From positions 21,762-85,761 of the forward strand of contig CAMVGU010000013.1 of assembly GCA_947167105.1 (NCBI GenBank): DNA of 64,000 bases, given 5' to 3'. Below the pieces are notes generated by a model. That model did not search any database. It was not told where the DNA came from and saw only the letters and a list, made by a program, of their open reading frames with translations. This stretch comes from an uncultured Selenomonas sp. (GTDB lineage Bacteria > Bacillota > Negativicutes > Selenomonadales > Selenomonadaceae). Shown here piece by piece: positions 42,839-51,537 of this stretch; position 1 is the stretch's first letter; every line of letters starts with the position of its first letter. Made by a program: the position numbers and the translations under genes.

Positions 42839-43786
42839 TTACTTGCATCTATTCTGGACACCGGTAATGACCTCCGGCAGCCCCCCGACAATATCGTCAA
42901 TGATTTTCTGCACCGGCTTGATGTCATTCAGCATACCGGAAATCTCACCGATCATCACGGAGCCGTTATCCACATCGCCTTCATGGGTAGCACGGTGCAG
43001 GCTGCCGACGCCCAGCTTTTCCAGTTCCTCTGCCGAAGCCTGGGCAGCCTCCATCTCCTCATACTTGCGCGTCAGCTTATTGGCGAGCACCCTGGCCGGA
43101 TGGCCGAGGCTGCGGCCCGTGACCACCGTGGAGCGATCCTTGGCCTTCAGCACCATCTTCTTGTAGTTCTCATGGGCGATGCATTCCTCGGAGAGGACAA
43201 AGCGCGTGCCCATCTGCACCGCCTGGGCCCCCAGGGCGAAGGCAGCCGCCATGCCCCTGGAATCGCCGATGCCACCTGCGCCGATGACAGGCACATCCAC
43301 CGCATCCACCACCTGGGGCAAAAGAGCCATCGTCGTAATCTCGCCGATATGCCCGCCGGACTCCGTACCCTCCGCGATAACCGCGTCCGCCCCCACGCGC
43401 ACCAGGCGCTTGGCCAGGGCCACAGATGCCACCACGGGGATAACCTTGGAGCCGATTTCCTTCAGGGCCGGCACATATTCCCCCGGATTGCCTGCCCCCG
43501 TCGTCACCACCGGCACCTTTTCATCAACGACAACCTGCATGACTTCTTTAACGAAGGGGCTCATCAGCATGATATTCACGCCGAAGGGCTTATCCGTCCA
43601 GCCCTTGCACTTCTGAATCTCCGCGCGGAGGACATCCGGCGGCATATGACCGGCGCCGATAAGTCCCAGGCCACCGGCATTGGAAACAGCCGAAGCCAGC
43701 TCCGCCGTACCTATCCAGGCCATACCGCCCTGGAAAATCGGGTATTTTATACCCAGCATCTTGCAGACAACGTTGTTTTCAAACAT
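42839..43786 (-). CDS. fabK: Enoyl-ACP reductase II (FabK)
   Basis: A 315-residue FMN-containing reductase for the last step of each elongation cycle. KYPIFQGGMAWIGTAELASAVSNAGGLGLIGAG, KPFGVNIMLMSPF, EGTESGGHIGEITT and GAQAVQMGTRFVLSEE match FabK; position between plsX and fabD supports it over a nitronate monooxygenase. No fabI is present in the window. The ATG shares one base with the plsX stop (TAATG), with AGGAGG inside the plsX end. Confidence 0.94.
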   Translation of the reverse strand: MFENNVVCKMLGIKYPIFQGGMAWIGTAELASAVSNAGGLGLIGAGHMPPDVLRAEIQKCKGWTDKPFGVNIMLMSPFVKEVMQVVVDEKVPVVTTGAGNPGEYVPALKEIGSKVIPVVASVALAKRLVRVGADAVIAEGTESGGHIGEITTMALLPQVVDAVDVPVIGAGGIGDSRGMAAAFALGAQAVQMGTRFVLSEECIAHENYKKMVLKAKDRSTVVTGRSLGHPARVLANKLTRKYEEMEAAQASAEELEKLGVGSLHRATHEGDVDNGSVMIGEISGMLNDIKPVQKIIDDIVGGLPEVITGVQNRCK

Positions 43787-44838
43787 TAAATCGTATCCTC
43801 CTTAGCGGCAGCGGCGGCCTCGCCTGCATCTGCCAGCTCCTCTTCCTCCCGCAACTTCTCCTGGATACGCTCAAGGACAGCTCCCTCTACATATCCCTTC
43901 GCCACACCGATGGCGCTGCAAATGGCCTTGGCATTGGATGAGCCGTGGCTGATAAGGCAGCAGCCATTCACCCCCAGGAGGGGCGCGCCGCCGTACTCCG
44001 TGGCATCCAGGCGCTTGCCCAGCTTCTTCAGCGTCGGCTTCAGGAGCAGTGCGCCGAGCTTGGGCAGGATGCCCCCCTCTTTCACCGCGTCCTTGATGAG
44101 CTTCATAATTGTCTTAGCCAGACCCTCACCAAATTTTAGCACAACATTGCCCACAAATCCATCACAAATTACGACATCGAAATTTCCCTTGGGAACATCC
44201 CGGCCTTCGGCGTTGCCGCAGAAGTTGATGGTGCGCATGGTCTTCAAAATCTGGTATGTGGCCTTCGCCTGCTCGTTGCCCTTGGTTTCCTCCTCACCGA
44301 TATTGAGAAGGCCCACACGGGGCGATTTTACGCCGAAAACATACTCCGCATAAATGGAGCCCATCATGCCGCTCTGCACCAGATGCTCCGGCTTGGAATC
44401 CACATTGGCGCCGGAGTCCAGCAGGAGGGTCACGCCCTTGGGAGTCGGCATCGGCGTTGCAATGGTGGGGCGTCCTATTCCCTTGATGCGCTTCAGGATA
44501 AGCTGCGCTGCGGTCACGGCCGCGCCGGTGCTGCCCGCAGAGAGCACGGCATCGCACTTTCCTTCCTTCACCAGGCGGGTAGCCACCACCAGGGAGGAAT
44601 CCTTTTTCGTGCGCACGGCCTCAGCCGGGTGCTCCCCCATCTCGATGACCTCCGTCGTATGACAGATGTCAATGCCAAGCCCTTCCCAGCCCTGTTCGCG
44701 CTCCAGCACCTTGCGGATCTGCGGCTCATCCCCGACCAGCACAATGCCCACGCCGTACTTGCGTGCCGCCCGGACAGCACCGTAAACAATCTGCTCTGGT
44801 GCAAAATCGCCGCCCATGGCATCAACTGCAATCTTCAC
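43786..44838 (-). CDS. plsX: Phosphate acyltransferase PlsX
   Basis: A 350-residue PlsX that converts acyl-ACP to acyl-phosphate, linking fatty acid and phospholipid synthesis. It begins VKIAVDAMGGDFAPEQIVYGA and includes ALSAGSTGAAVTAA, DSGANVDSKPEHLVQSG, VGLLNIGEEETKGNEQAK and VICDGFVGNVVLKFGEG. The start is a GTG at 44838 after GGGAGG. It is 29 bases after fapR. An acidic, Ala-rich C-terminal tail (about 20 residues) extends past the conserved region. Confidence 0.97.
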   Translation of the reverse strand: MKIAVDAMGGDFAPEQIVYGAVRAARKYGVGIVLVGDEPQIRKVLEREQGWEGLGIDICHTTEVIEMGEHPAEAVRTKKDSSLVVATRLVKEGKCDAVLSAGSTGAAVTAAQLILKRIKGIGRPTIATPMPTPKGVTLLLDSGANVDSKPEHLVQSGMMGSIYAEYVFGVKSPRVGLLNIGEEETKGNEQAKATYQILKTMRTINFCGNAEGRDVPKGNFDVVICDGFVGNVVLKFGEGLAKTIMKLIKDAVKEGGILPKLGALLLKPTLKKLGKRLDATEYGGAPLLGVNGCCLISHGSSNAKAICSAIGVAKGYVEGAVLERIQEKLREEEELADAGEAAAAAKEDTI

Positions 44839-44867
44839 GCTGCTGCCTCCCAAACTCTCTCCACTTC

Positions 44868-45428
44868 TCACTTTTCTCCCCAGGAAACCATGATGAACTT
44901 CGCACGGAAAACTTCCTGACTCTCATTGCGTGTCTTGACCCACACAAAATATTTATTGCCGCGCACCCGCACAATCTCGGCTTTCGCTATCAGCTTCTCA
45001 CCCACATGCACCGGCACCTTGTATTTCACATTCGCCACACCGGTAACAGCCATAGGCGCATCTATGACGGCAATGGCCAGCGAATTTGCCTGGGAGAACA
45101 TATACTGCCCTTTGGCAATCTGGGTCTTGGCAAAGACCATATCCTCCGTGATGCGCAGGAGCGAAATGCCCGAGCGGCCCAGCTCCAGATCGATAAGCTC
45201 CCCCACGACCTCGCCGCTCCTGAGTGCCTTGACCTTGGTCTGGGCTGTCTCCGCCATCTTGCGGATACGTCCCCTCAGCTCCGGTATGCCCAGCTCCAAG
45301 CGATCCAGGCGGATGGTCTGCACGCTCACAGCCAGGTTCCTGGCCAGCTCCTCATCTGTCAAAAAAGGCTTCTCCTTCACTTGTGCCAGCAGCATCTCCT
45401 GCCGCTCTTTTTTCTTGACCCGGGCCAT
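44868..45428 (-). CDS. fapR: Fatty acid biosynthesis repressor FapR
   Basis: A 186-residue regulator, normal for FapR. The N-terminal helix-turn-helix (FLTDEELARNLAVSVQTIRLDRLELGIPELR) is followed by a hotdog-fold domain that binds malonyl-CoA (YMFSQANSLAIAVIDAPMAVTGVANVKYKVPVHVGEK). Malonyl-CoA releases it from DNA. A near-consensus FapR box overlaps its own leader, so the operon is self-controlled. I use the ATG at 45428; upstream TTG and GTG codons are possible. Confidence 0.95.
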   Translation of the reverse strand: MARVKKKERQEMLLAQVKEKPFLTDEELARNLAVSVQTIRLDRLELGIPELRGRIRKMAETAQTKVKALRSGEVVGELIDLELGRSGISLLRITEDMVFAKTQIAKGQYMFSQANSLAIAVIDAPMAVTGVANVKYKVPVHVGEKLIAKAEIVRVRGNKYFVWVKTRNESQEVFRAKFIMVSWGEK

Positions 45429-45445
45429 CCGTCTCACCACCAATT

Positions 45446-45462
45446 TTAGTACCTGCTACTAC
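45446..45462. promoter_or_regulatory. FapR operator
   Basis: TTAGTACCTGCTACTAC matches the known FapR consensus (TTAGTACCT followed by a partly symmetrical half) and lies just downstream of the transcription start of fapR, where binding would block the fab operon. Confidence 0.85.
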
Positions 45463-45480
45463 AATCTCATGCTAGGGATT

Positions 45481-45509
45481 ATTATAATGGCTCACTCCTA
45501 AAAAAGCAA
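45481..45509 (-). promoter_or_regulatory. Promoter of the fapR-fab operon
   Basis: -35 TTGCTT (45504-45509) and -10 TATAAT (45481-45486) with a 17-base spacer. It would serve fapR through fabF and probably rnc. Confidence 0.85.
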
Positions 45510-45549
45510 GGGCAGAAATGATATTTTTAGGAGTAATTTTTAATAGTTA

Positions 45550-45591
45550 GTGACAAAAAGCAATAAAATAAGCAGGACCAAAGTCCTGCTT
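45550..45591 (-). terminator. Terminator after rpmF
   Basis: AAGCAGGAC (45570-45578) pairs with GTCCTGCTT (45583-45591), loop CAAA, followed on the minus strand by ATTTTATTGCTTTTT. Confidence 0.88.
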
Positions 45592-45603
45592 GCTGTATCG
45601 GCC

Positions 45604-45783
45604 TTACTCGGCTGCTGCGATGACCTCTTTGCCATCATAATAGCCGCATTCCGGGCACACATGATGGGGCATTTTCGGTTCGTGGCACTGGGGGCACGCG
45701 ACAAAGCCCGGAGCCTCCAGCTTCCAGTTCGCACGACGGCTGTCGCGGCGAGCCTTGCTCATCTTACGCTTTGGGACTGCCAT
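45604..45783 (-). CDS. rpmF: 50S ribosomal protein L32
   Basis: A 59-residue protein beginning [20 protein letters not shown], the L32 hallmark. It carries a zinc ribbon in [27 protein letters not shown] lies before the ATG. It follows the yceD gene, the classic yceD-rpmF pair, and precedes the fapR operon, an arrangement conserved in many bacteria. A terminator closes it. Confidence 0.97.
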   Translation of the reverse strand: MAVPKRKMSKARRDSRRANWKLEAPGFVACPQCHEPKMPHHVCPECGYYDGKEVIAAAE

Positions 45784-45835
45784 CAGGATACACCTCCTTA
45801 AATTGCGATAAAAAGGAAACGCCTGTGGCTTCCCT

Positions 45836-46342
45836 TCAATCTTCCTTTACTAATTGCTGCAGCGCTGCCAGCCGGGGATCAGGCACAAAACGGTCACAGC
45901 CGCAATCACCCTCATTCAGATCCTTGCCGCAGACGGGACAGAGCCCCTTGCAATCAGGCCGGCAAAGCTTGCTCAGGGACTGGGAAGATAGCAGGGTATC
46001 ACGGACCAAAGCCTCGATATCAATGCTGTCTCCCGTGAAGATCTCCGCCTCCGGGGATTCCTCCGCCCCATTATCCTCAGAACGGTACTCCTCCGTAAAC
46101 TCATGCGCCTGCTCCTGCCGACAATCGGCCAAGCAACGGTCACAGGCAAAGTGCTTCACAGCCCTTACCGTGCCTTGCACACGATAACAGACGCCCGTAT
46201 ATACGAGTGAGCCTTCTGCAGTGACCGGCCCCTCGAAAGAGAAGTCCGCTCCCGCCGCCTCCAGCGCATCTGCGGTCGTCCTAAAGACGAAAGGTATCTC
46301 GCGCCCCAGCGCGCCTGCCGCCTCAGCTATATCGATCTTCAT
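45836..46342 (-). CDS. YceD/DUF177 protein
   Basis: A 168-residue member of the YceD (DUF177) family, linked to 23S rRNA biogenesis in plants and bacteria. A cysteine pair in [10 protein letters not shown] and the C-terminal zinc-like motifs [24 protein letters not shown] are visible. It lies 52 bases before rpmF, the usual neighbour. The ATG at 46342 is preferred to the GTG one codon earlier. Confidence 0.9.
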   Translation of the reverse strand: MKIDIAEAAGALGREIPFVFRTTADALEAAGADFSFEGPVTAEGSLVYTGVCYRVQGTVRAVKHFACDRCLADCRQEQAHEFTEEYRSEDNGAEESPEAEIFTGDSIDIEALVRDTLLSSQSLSKLCRPDCKGLCPVCGKDLNEGDCGCDRFVPDPRLAALQQLVKED

Positions 46343-46420
46343 CACCTAGCATCAACCTCAACTCATTATAAGGGGCACTTCTGCCTTTGTCAAGAAAATC
46401 TCTTTACACCACGGAGTTTT

Positions 46421-46900
46421 TTAATCCCCTAAGCGCTCATTGAAAGTCTTCAGGGCTTCCTGCTGCACGACCTTCAAGGGCACCTGCTGTGCCTCAGCCA
46501 GGCGGCGGCAATCCTCATACTCAGGGGCCACATTGACAATATGCCCGCCGTAGGCACTGACCTTGCAGGCCACAATGCCGTAGCGCGTTTCCACCTTAGC
46601 TATGTGCCGGTCTGCCTCCAGGCGTTCATCTATACGGCGCACACGAATGCCAATGCTGGTCGTCTCCCGGAAAATAATCGTCGCACAAGCCTCCCGTTCT
46701 GCATCGGCAGTCAGGACAGAGAGCATATGCGCCGGACGTCCCTTCTTCATGATGATGGGCGTCACCCACACATCCCTGGCTCCGGCTGCCAGCAGCCTCT
46801 CGAACAAGTAGCCGAAAATCTGCGGGTTCATATCGTCAATATTCGTTTCCAGCAACTGCAACGAAGCCTGGGCACCGGTTTCCTTATCTATTTCCTTCAT
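46421..46900 (-). CDS. Orphan C-terminal half of nickel-cofactor protein LarC
   Basis: A 159-residue protein matching the C-terminal LarC2 part of LarC (DUF111): LETNIDDMNPQIFGYLFERLLAAGARDVWVTPIIMKKGRPA and RETTSIGIRVRRIDERL. Full LarC is about 400 residues and inserts nickel into the lactate racemase pincer cofactor. In some species the gene is split and joined by frameshifting, but here no LarC1 half lies upstream; the neighbour is an unrelated coiled-coil gene. It may be a remnant, or may work with a LarC1 encoded elsewhere. No strong ribosome site precedes the ATG. Confidence 0.82.
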   Translation of the reverse strand: MKEIDKETGAQASLQLLETNIDDMNPQIFGYLFERLLAAGARDVWVTPIIMKKGRPAHMLSVLTADAEREACATIIFRETTSIGIRVRRIDERLEADRHIAKVETRYGIVACKVSAYGGHIVNVAPEYEDCRRLAEAQQVPLKVVQQEALKTFNERLGD

Positions 46901-46906
46901 AACATA

Positions 46907-47539
46907 TTACCGGTCCAGGGGCTGGGGTGCAGCAGCCGGATGATAATTGGCAGGACGGGGCTGATTCATCTGCCCCTTGGCCTGCTGCAGCACCTGCAGA
47001 GCCTGCTGCAATCCCGTCTCGGCCTGGCGCACCCCCTGGAAGGTGCTGCTCACATGGGCAATCAACTGGTCAAAGACCTGATTGGCATAGGCATCCGCAT
47101 CCTCCTGCAGGCGGGTGGCGTTGGCCTGAGTACGCTCCATGATTTCCTGGGCCTGGGCCTGGGATTGCTCCATCAAAGCCTTGACCTTGTCCTGGGTCTC
47201 CTGCAGCATGGCTTCGGACTGCTTCCTGGCCTCGCTCATAATGCTCTCCGCTTCCTCACGGGACTTGCGCACGATCTCCGTTTCCTCGGTGGCACGCTTC
47301 GCATACGCCTTGGCCTCCTCGGTAATGCGCTCCGCCTCCTTGCGGGCGTCGCTGATGATCTGGTCGCGCTCGGCCATGATTTCATCGGCACGGTTCAATT
47401 CCTTCGGCAGGTCGTTGCGCAGTTCGTCCACATAATGGATCAGCTCATTGTCATTGATGAGGGTCTTATCCGTGAAAGGGAAATGCTGCGCCCCCACCAC
47501 CAGATTCTCGATCTTATCCAGACTATCACGTACTGACAT
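46907..47539 (-). CDS. Coiled-coil protein, DivIVA/ATP synthase B-like
   Basis: A 210-residue protein dominated by a heptad-rich coiled coil (about 45-175) full of E, A, K, R and Q, ending in a Q/P-rich tail (NQPRPANYHPAAAPQPLDR). There is no signal peptide or membrane segment. It resembles the DivIVA- or F0-subunit-b-like proteins often found next to coaD in Firmicutes, but the function is not established. AAAGGAAG precedes the ATG. Confidence 0.75.
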   Translation of the reverse strand: MSVRDSLDKIENLVVGAQHFPFTDKTLINDNELIHYVDELRNDLPKELNRADEIMAERDQIISDARKEAERITEEAKAYAKRATEETEIVRKSREEAESIMSEARKQSEAMLQETQDKVKALMEQSQAQAQEIMERTQANATRLQEDADAYANQVFDQLIAHVSSTFQGVRQAETGLQQALQVLQQAKGQMNQPRPANYHPAAAPQPLDR

Positions 47540-47617
47540 AAATAAATGCTTCCTTTCTTAACCCAGAGAGTATCAACCAAACGAATATTGCAAAGGGCAA
47601 ACGCAATCTGCCCGAAT

Positions 47618-48088
47618 TCACATATCTTTGATGGCCTGCTCCACATTATCCGGCACCAGGCCATGGATCTCACCGCCGAAGTGCAACAGCTCCCGTATAC
47701 CCGAAGAACTCACAAAGGAATACTCCGGACGGGTAAGCAGGAACACCGTATCTACGGCAGGCTCAAGGTGACGCACCATGTAGGCTTCATTCTGCTCATA
47801 TTCCAGATCCTTCACCGAGCGGACACCGCGCACGATGATATGGGCATCATGGGCAAGCATGTATTCCGTGATAAGGCCCGAAAAGGAGTCCACTCGCACA
47901 TTCGGCAAATCACTCACAGATTCCCTGATCAGCTCCACCCGGCGCGTTACCGGCAGAAAAGGCTGCTTCGCCACATTATTGAACACACAGATAATGAGTT
48001 CATCAAACATCAGGCTTGCCCGCTTAAAAATATCAATGTGGCCATTCGTCACCGGGTCAAAGCTCCCGGAGCAAACTGCCCGTTTCAT
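47618..48088 (-). CDS. coaD: Phosphopantetheine adenylyltransferase
   Basis: A 156-residue CoaD, the fourth step of CoA synthesis. The nucleotidyltransferase motif GSFDPVTNGHIDI (about 8-20) and the C-terminal FVSSSGIRELL, with RGVRSVKDLEYE between, are diagnostic. The ATG at 48088 follows GGGGGA. It lies 13 bases after rsmD, the common rsmD-coaD pair. Confidence 0.97.
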   Translation of the reverse strand: MKRAVCSGSFDPVTNGHIDIFKRASLMFDELIICVFNNVAKQPFLPVTRRVELIRESVSDLPNVRVDSFSGLITEYMLAHDAHIIVRGVRSVKDLEYEQNEAYMVRHLEPAVDTVFLLTRPEYSFVSSSGIRELLHFGGEIHGLVPDNVEQAIKDM

Positions 48089-48101
48089 TGGCCCATCCCC
48101 C

Positions 48102-48671
48102 TTAATCACATTCCGCCAAATAGTCACGCCATTGAAAAAAGCTAAGCTGCGTTGTACTGCCGTAGCGCTTATTCAGCACACAGGAAAGCCTCCGAAGCTT
48201 CGGCAGCTCATTTTCATCTGCACCGTGCTCTATCACCAGGATGCCATCGTGGGCAAGCAGCCCCGAATCATCCAGCACAGCCAATACCCGCTGCCAAAGC
48301 CCCAGATGATAAGGCGGGTCGCAGAAAATGAGATTGAAGGACTTCTGCTGCCCTGCCAGCCTGGATATGGCCGCGAATACATCCATGCAGAGAATCTCCG
48401 TACCGGCTTCCAAATGGGCATGGGCCGCGTTTTCACGCAGCAGCCCTGCCGTAGATACATCCACCAGCACAGCAGTCTCAGCTCCACGGGACAATGCCTC
48501 AAGTCCCAACGCCCCCGTACCGGCGAATATGTCCAGCACCCTGCGGCCTGCCGTCTTTGTGCCCAGTATATTGAAAAGGGATTCCTTCACCCTGTCCGCC
48601 GTGGGCCGTGTTCCCCGCCCCTTTGGCGTTTTCAGCCGCGTCCCCCGCGCTGATCCGGCAATGATTCGCAT
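48102..48671 (-). CDS. rsmD: 16S rRNA (guanine966-N2)-methyltransferase
   Basis: A 189-residue RsmD. MRIIAGSARGTRLKTPKGRGTRPTADRVKESLFNIL at the start, the SAM motif LDIFAGTGALGLEALSRGA and the catalytic FCDPPYHLG are visible. The ATG at 48671 follows GGAGG by nine bases. It is divergent from lexA across a 200-base control region. Confidence 0.96.
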   Translation of the reverse strand: MRIIAGSARGTRLKTPKGRGTRPTADRVKESLFNILGTKTAGRRVLDIFAGTGALGLEALSRGAETAVLVDVSTAGLLRENAAHAHLEAGTEILCMDVFAAISRLAGQQKSFNLIFCDPPYHLGLWQRVLAVLDDSGLLAHDGILVIEHGADENELPKLRRLSCVLNKRYGSTTQLSFFQWRDYLAECD

Positions 48672-48871
48672 CCCTTCCAACCTCCATGTTCATCTGCGTA
48701 CAGCAGGCAGGGATTATTTTACCATACTTTTGCTTTTTCGTGAACAGGCGGACAAGGTTTTTCTTGCAGCAGGAAACATTCATTCTAAAAATTTCTGGAC
48801 AAGTGTTCGCTATTATGCTATGATTTTCTCAGAACAAGTGTACGGAGAGATAAGCCGAAAGGGGCAGGAAC
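48672..48871. promoter_or_regulatory. rsmD/lexA control region with two LexA boxes
   Basis: Two 12-base boxes fit the Gram-positive GAAC-N4-GTTC type, each with one mismatch: GGACAAGTGTTC (48797-48808) and GAACAAGTGTAC (48832-48843). Both share the centre AAGT and lie on either side of a -10-like TATGAT. This fits negative autoregulation of lexA. GGAGAG precedes the lexA start. Confidence 0.72.
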
Positions 48872-49501
48872 ATGGGCAGAAAAAACAAAACTGCAGTAGA
48901 GCGCCAGGAACAAATCTACAAATATATCAAGGGATATATCGCACGGCACGGCTATCCACCTTCCGTAAGGGAAATCAGTGTAGCTGTCGGCCTGAAATCG
49001 GCTTCCACGGTACACGGCTACCTGCGCAAACTTGAAGAGCGGGGCCTGCTTTCGCGGGAGGCACACCTGCCCCGCGCCCTGGGACTGGTGAAGAAGAAAG
49101 CTCCTTGTGCCGAAGATGACAGCATGGTGCGCCTCCCCCTGGTGGGTACGGTGGCGGCAGGTGTCCCCATCCTGGCGGAGCAAAATATAGAAGATGTCTT
49201 CACCCTCCCCCGCAGCTTAATCGGCACCTCTGAAGCTACCTTCATGCTGCGCGTGCATGGGGACAGCATGATAAATATCGGCATCTTTGAGGATGATCTG
49301 GTTATCGTGCGCGAGCAGGAAACGGCAGAGAACGGCGAAATCATCGTTGCCCTGGTGAATGACGAAAGCGCCACTGTCAAGCGTTATTTCCGGGAAGCGG
49401 ACTGCATACGCTTGCAGCCGGAAAACGACAGCATGCAGCCCTTCTACGAAAAGAATGTCCGTATCCTGGGCAAAGTCATCGGTGTCTATCGCCAGCTCTG
49501 A
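48872..49501 (+). CDS. lexA: SOS repressor LexA
   Basis: A 209-residue LexA. The winged helix (GYPPSVREISVAVGLKSASTVHGYLRKLEERG) is followed by the S24 self-cleavage domain: the Ala-Gly scissile bond in VGTVAAGVP, the Ser in RVHGDSMINIG and the Lys in SATVKRYF. RecA filaments trigger its cleavage after DNA damage. It would control repair genes such as addAB or sbcCD if they carry boxes; I saw none at addB. A small membrane-protein gene follows. Confidence 0.97.
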   Translation: MGRKNKTAVERQEQIYKYIKGYIARHGYPPSVREISVAVGLKSASTVHGYLRKLEERGLLSREAHLPRALGLVKKKAPCAEDDSMVRLPLVGTVAAGVPILAEQNIEDVFTLPRSLIGTSEATFMLRVHGDSMINIGIFEDDLVIVREQETAENGEIIVALVNDESATVKRYFREADCIRLQPENDSMQPFYEKNVRILGKVIGVYRQL

Positions 49502-49555
49502 ATCAAGCACAATCCGCTGCAATTACTTTGAAAATCCCGAAGGAGGACTCAGGTC

Positions 49556-49762
49556 ATGGACGCACTCATCATCGGACTCTCCATATTCTCACTAGGTTAT
49601 TTGCTCAGCCTGGCCCGCTGGTTTTACCGCGAAAGGGAGCTGGAAAAGAGCAGACGCCTGCCCAGGCTCCGCCTGGTTGCCTCAAATGTGCAGGGCTGCC
49701 GCCGTGCCGCCCGCCCCAGGCGCCGCTCCCGGAAAAAACTCCCTCTGTCTGATGCCATCTGA
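49556..49762 (+). CDS. Small membrane protein downstream of lexA
   Basis: A 68-residue protein with an N-terminal transmembrane helix (MDALIIGLSIFSLGYLLSLARWF) and a strongly basic cytoplasmic tail (CRRAARPRRRSRKK). GGAGG precedes the ATG, and the gene lies 54 bases after lexA on the same strand. I recognise no family. By position it could be part of the SOS transcript; small SOS-induced membrane peptides that halt division are known in other phyla, but no sequence likeness is claimed. Confidence 0.65.
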   Translation: MDALIIGLSIFSLGYLLSLARWFYRERELEKSRRLPRLRLVASNVQGCRRAARPRRRSRKKLPLSDAI

Positions 49763-49775
49763 GTAGAGGAAAGGT

Positions 49776-51509
49776 TTGACGCACATGGCTAAAGTCTCCC
49801 GGCTCAGGCGGCTGCTTCTCCCTGCCCTCCTACTAGCGGCACTGCTGGGCTGCTGGCACCTGGAAAGGCTGCCGGCAGCCGCCCCCGGAACTGGTGCAAG
49901 CACCCAGCCTGCACCGGCAAATACAACGCCCGAAGGAATCGAGCCGGCAGGCAAAATCCTGCTGGTGCCCTTAGACAGCAGGCCTCCCTGCCGACAGATG
50001 GTCGTCAGCGCAGGGCACATCACAGGCTCCGAGCTCCTTGCGCCGCCCCAGTCCATGCTGGACTACTACTCCCAGCCGGGGGACACGGCCGCTGTCCGGG
50101 CCTGGCTCAGGGAGAACATTTCCGGCGCCAGGGCCGCCATCATCTCCGCAGACCAGCTCCTTTACGGCGGGCTGCTGGCTGCCAGGGAAAAGTCCGCCTC
50201 GCCGGAGGACACGGCCTCCCTGCTGGCCTTCCTGCGGGAACTGCACGCCGCCCATCCCCAAATCCCTCTCTACGTCTTCTCCATCCTGCCGCGCCTGACG
50301 CCCCAGGACAGCATCGACGGCTACCAGGAACGCAGGGACTTAATAGCATACTCCCGCCTGGTCGGGCGTCAGGCCGCGGGCCTGGAAACGGACGAACAGG
50401 AGATTGCGGCACTGCGCGACAAGATTCCAGCTGAAAGCCTCCGCAAATACCTGCAGCGCTTCCAGGAAAACGAAAGACTTAACCAGCAGCTCATCGACCT
50501 GGCCGCAGAGAGCACTATCAGGCGCCTGGTGCTGGGACAGGATGACGGCGAAGCCTACAGCATACCGAACATCGAAAAAAGCGCCCTCATGGGCTATATT
50601 GCGGCTCTGGGGCTGACCGGGGAGCAGGTTTTCCTGACCCACGGCGCAGACGAGCTTGCCCTGACCTTCCTGGCGGAAATCGAAATGCAGCGCACCGGGC
50701 TGCACCCCAGCATCTATATGGACGCCAGCTCGGACTGGGCCGAAAAGCACTACCTGCCTTATATGGCTATCTCCTCCGGTGACTGCGCAAGCGAAAAGCT
50801 TGAGCTGCTGGGCCTTTGCCCTGCAAAGACGCCCAAAGAGGCAGACTGCATACTGTTCCTCTCCGTCAACGACCATGAGGCAGACACCCTGGCCAGCCGC
50901 GCTGACAGCGTAAAGCGGCTGGAAGCCTACCAGACTTCCGGGAAGCCCGTGGCTATGGTGGACCTCAGCGAACATTTCCGGGCAGAGGAAACCCTGCTGC
51001 CCCAGCTTATAGCTGCGGATTTCCCCCTCAACTCCCTGGCTGCCTACGCCGGCTGGAACACTGCCAGCAATTCCATCGGCACAGCCCTGTCCGAAGCTGT
51101 GCTCTATCTGGCCGCCAGGCATGCCAGTCGCAGCCGTGAGGAACTGCTGAATCTGGGCCAGGCCCAGGCCAATTTCCTGCAAGGGCGTCTGCTGGAGGAT
51201 TATTATTACCTGAAAGCAGACATTGATACAATAAACCGTGCCTTGCGCAAGTCCGGCTACCGCAATACCGCCGACCTGGATCTGGAACATAACTTTCGCT
51301 ATGCTACGGCGATGCTGCAAAAGGAAATGCTGCAGCATGCTGAGGTTCTTGAGGGAACCGACGCCGCCCGCGCTCCCTTCGCCGTCACCGGCACAGCAGG
51401 CGCCCTCACCCTGCGGCAGCAGCGCCTGCATCTGGACACAGGCTTTCCCTGGCCCCGCACCTTTGAGATTTACCTGCAAGCCTGGCCAGAACTGGTTGAA
51501 GATAAATAA
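49776..51509 (+). CDS. DUF4127 family protein, probable lipoprotein
   Basis: A 577-residue exported protein. The N-terminus is basic and then hydrophobic (LLLPALLLAALLGCW), with LLGC as a possible lipobox; the mature part begins in an A/P/T-rich linker. The DUF4127 core is shown by ILLVPLDSRPPCRQMV, ISADQLLYGGLLAAR, VFSILPRLTP, RLVLGQDDGEAYSIPN and YAGWNTASNSIGTALS. The biochemical function is unknown. TTG 49776 or ATG 49785 may be the start. It may be cotranscribed with the small membrane protein gene 13 bases before it. A bidirectional terminator follows. Confidence 0.85.
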   Translation: MTHMAKVSRLRRLLLPALLLAALLGCWHLERLPAAAPGTGASTQPAPANTTPEGIEPAGKILLVPLDSRPPCRQMVVSAGHITGSELLAPPQSMLDYYSQPGDTAAVRAWLRENISGARAAIISADQLLYGGLLAAREKSASPEDTASLLAFLRELHAAHPQIPLYVFSILPRLTPQDSIDGYQERRDLIAYSRLVGRQAAGLETDEQEIAALRDKIPAESLRKYLQRFQENERLNQQLIDLAAESTIRRLVLGQDDGEAYSIPNIEKSALMGYIAALGLTGEQVFLTHGADELALTFLAEIEMQRTGLHPSIYMDASSDWAEKHYLPYMAISSGDCASEKLELLGLCPAKTPKEADCILFLSVNDHEADTLASRADSVKRLEAYQTSGKPVAMVDLSEHFRAEETLLPQLIAADFPLNSLAAYAGWNTASNSIGTALSEAVLYLAARHASRSREELLNLGQAQANFLQGRLLEDYYYLKADIDTINRALRKSGYRNTADLDLEHNFRYATAMLQKEMLQHAEVLEGTDAARAPFAVTGTAGALTLRQQRLHLDTGFPWPRTFEIYLQAWPELVEDK

Positions 51510-51510
51510 A

Positions 51511-51537
51511 AAGCCCGCCAAAGCGGGCTAATTTTTT
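51511..51537. terminator. Bidirectional terminator between DUF4127 and the convergent Q/P-rich gene
   Basis: AGCCCGC (51512-51518) and GCGGGCT (51523-51529) around CAAA, with T-rich tails on both strands. Confidence 0.92.

Noticed and set aside
46421..47539. A split larC gene joined by programmed frameshift
   Set aside because: The upstream gene encodes a coiled coil with no LarC1 features.
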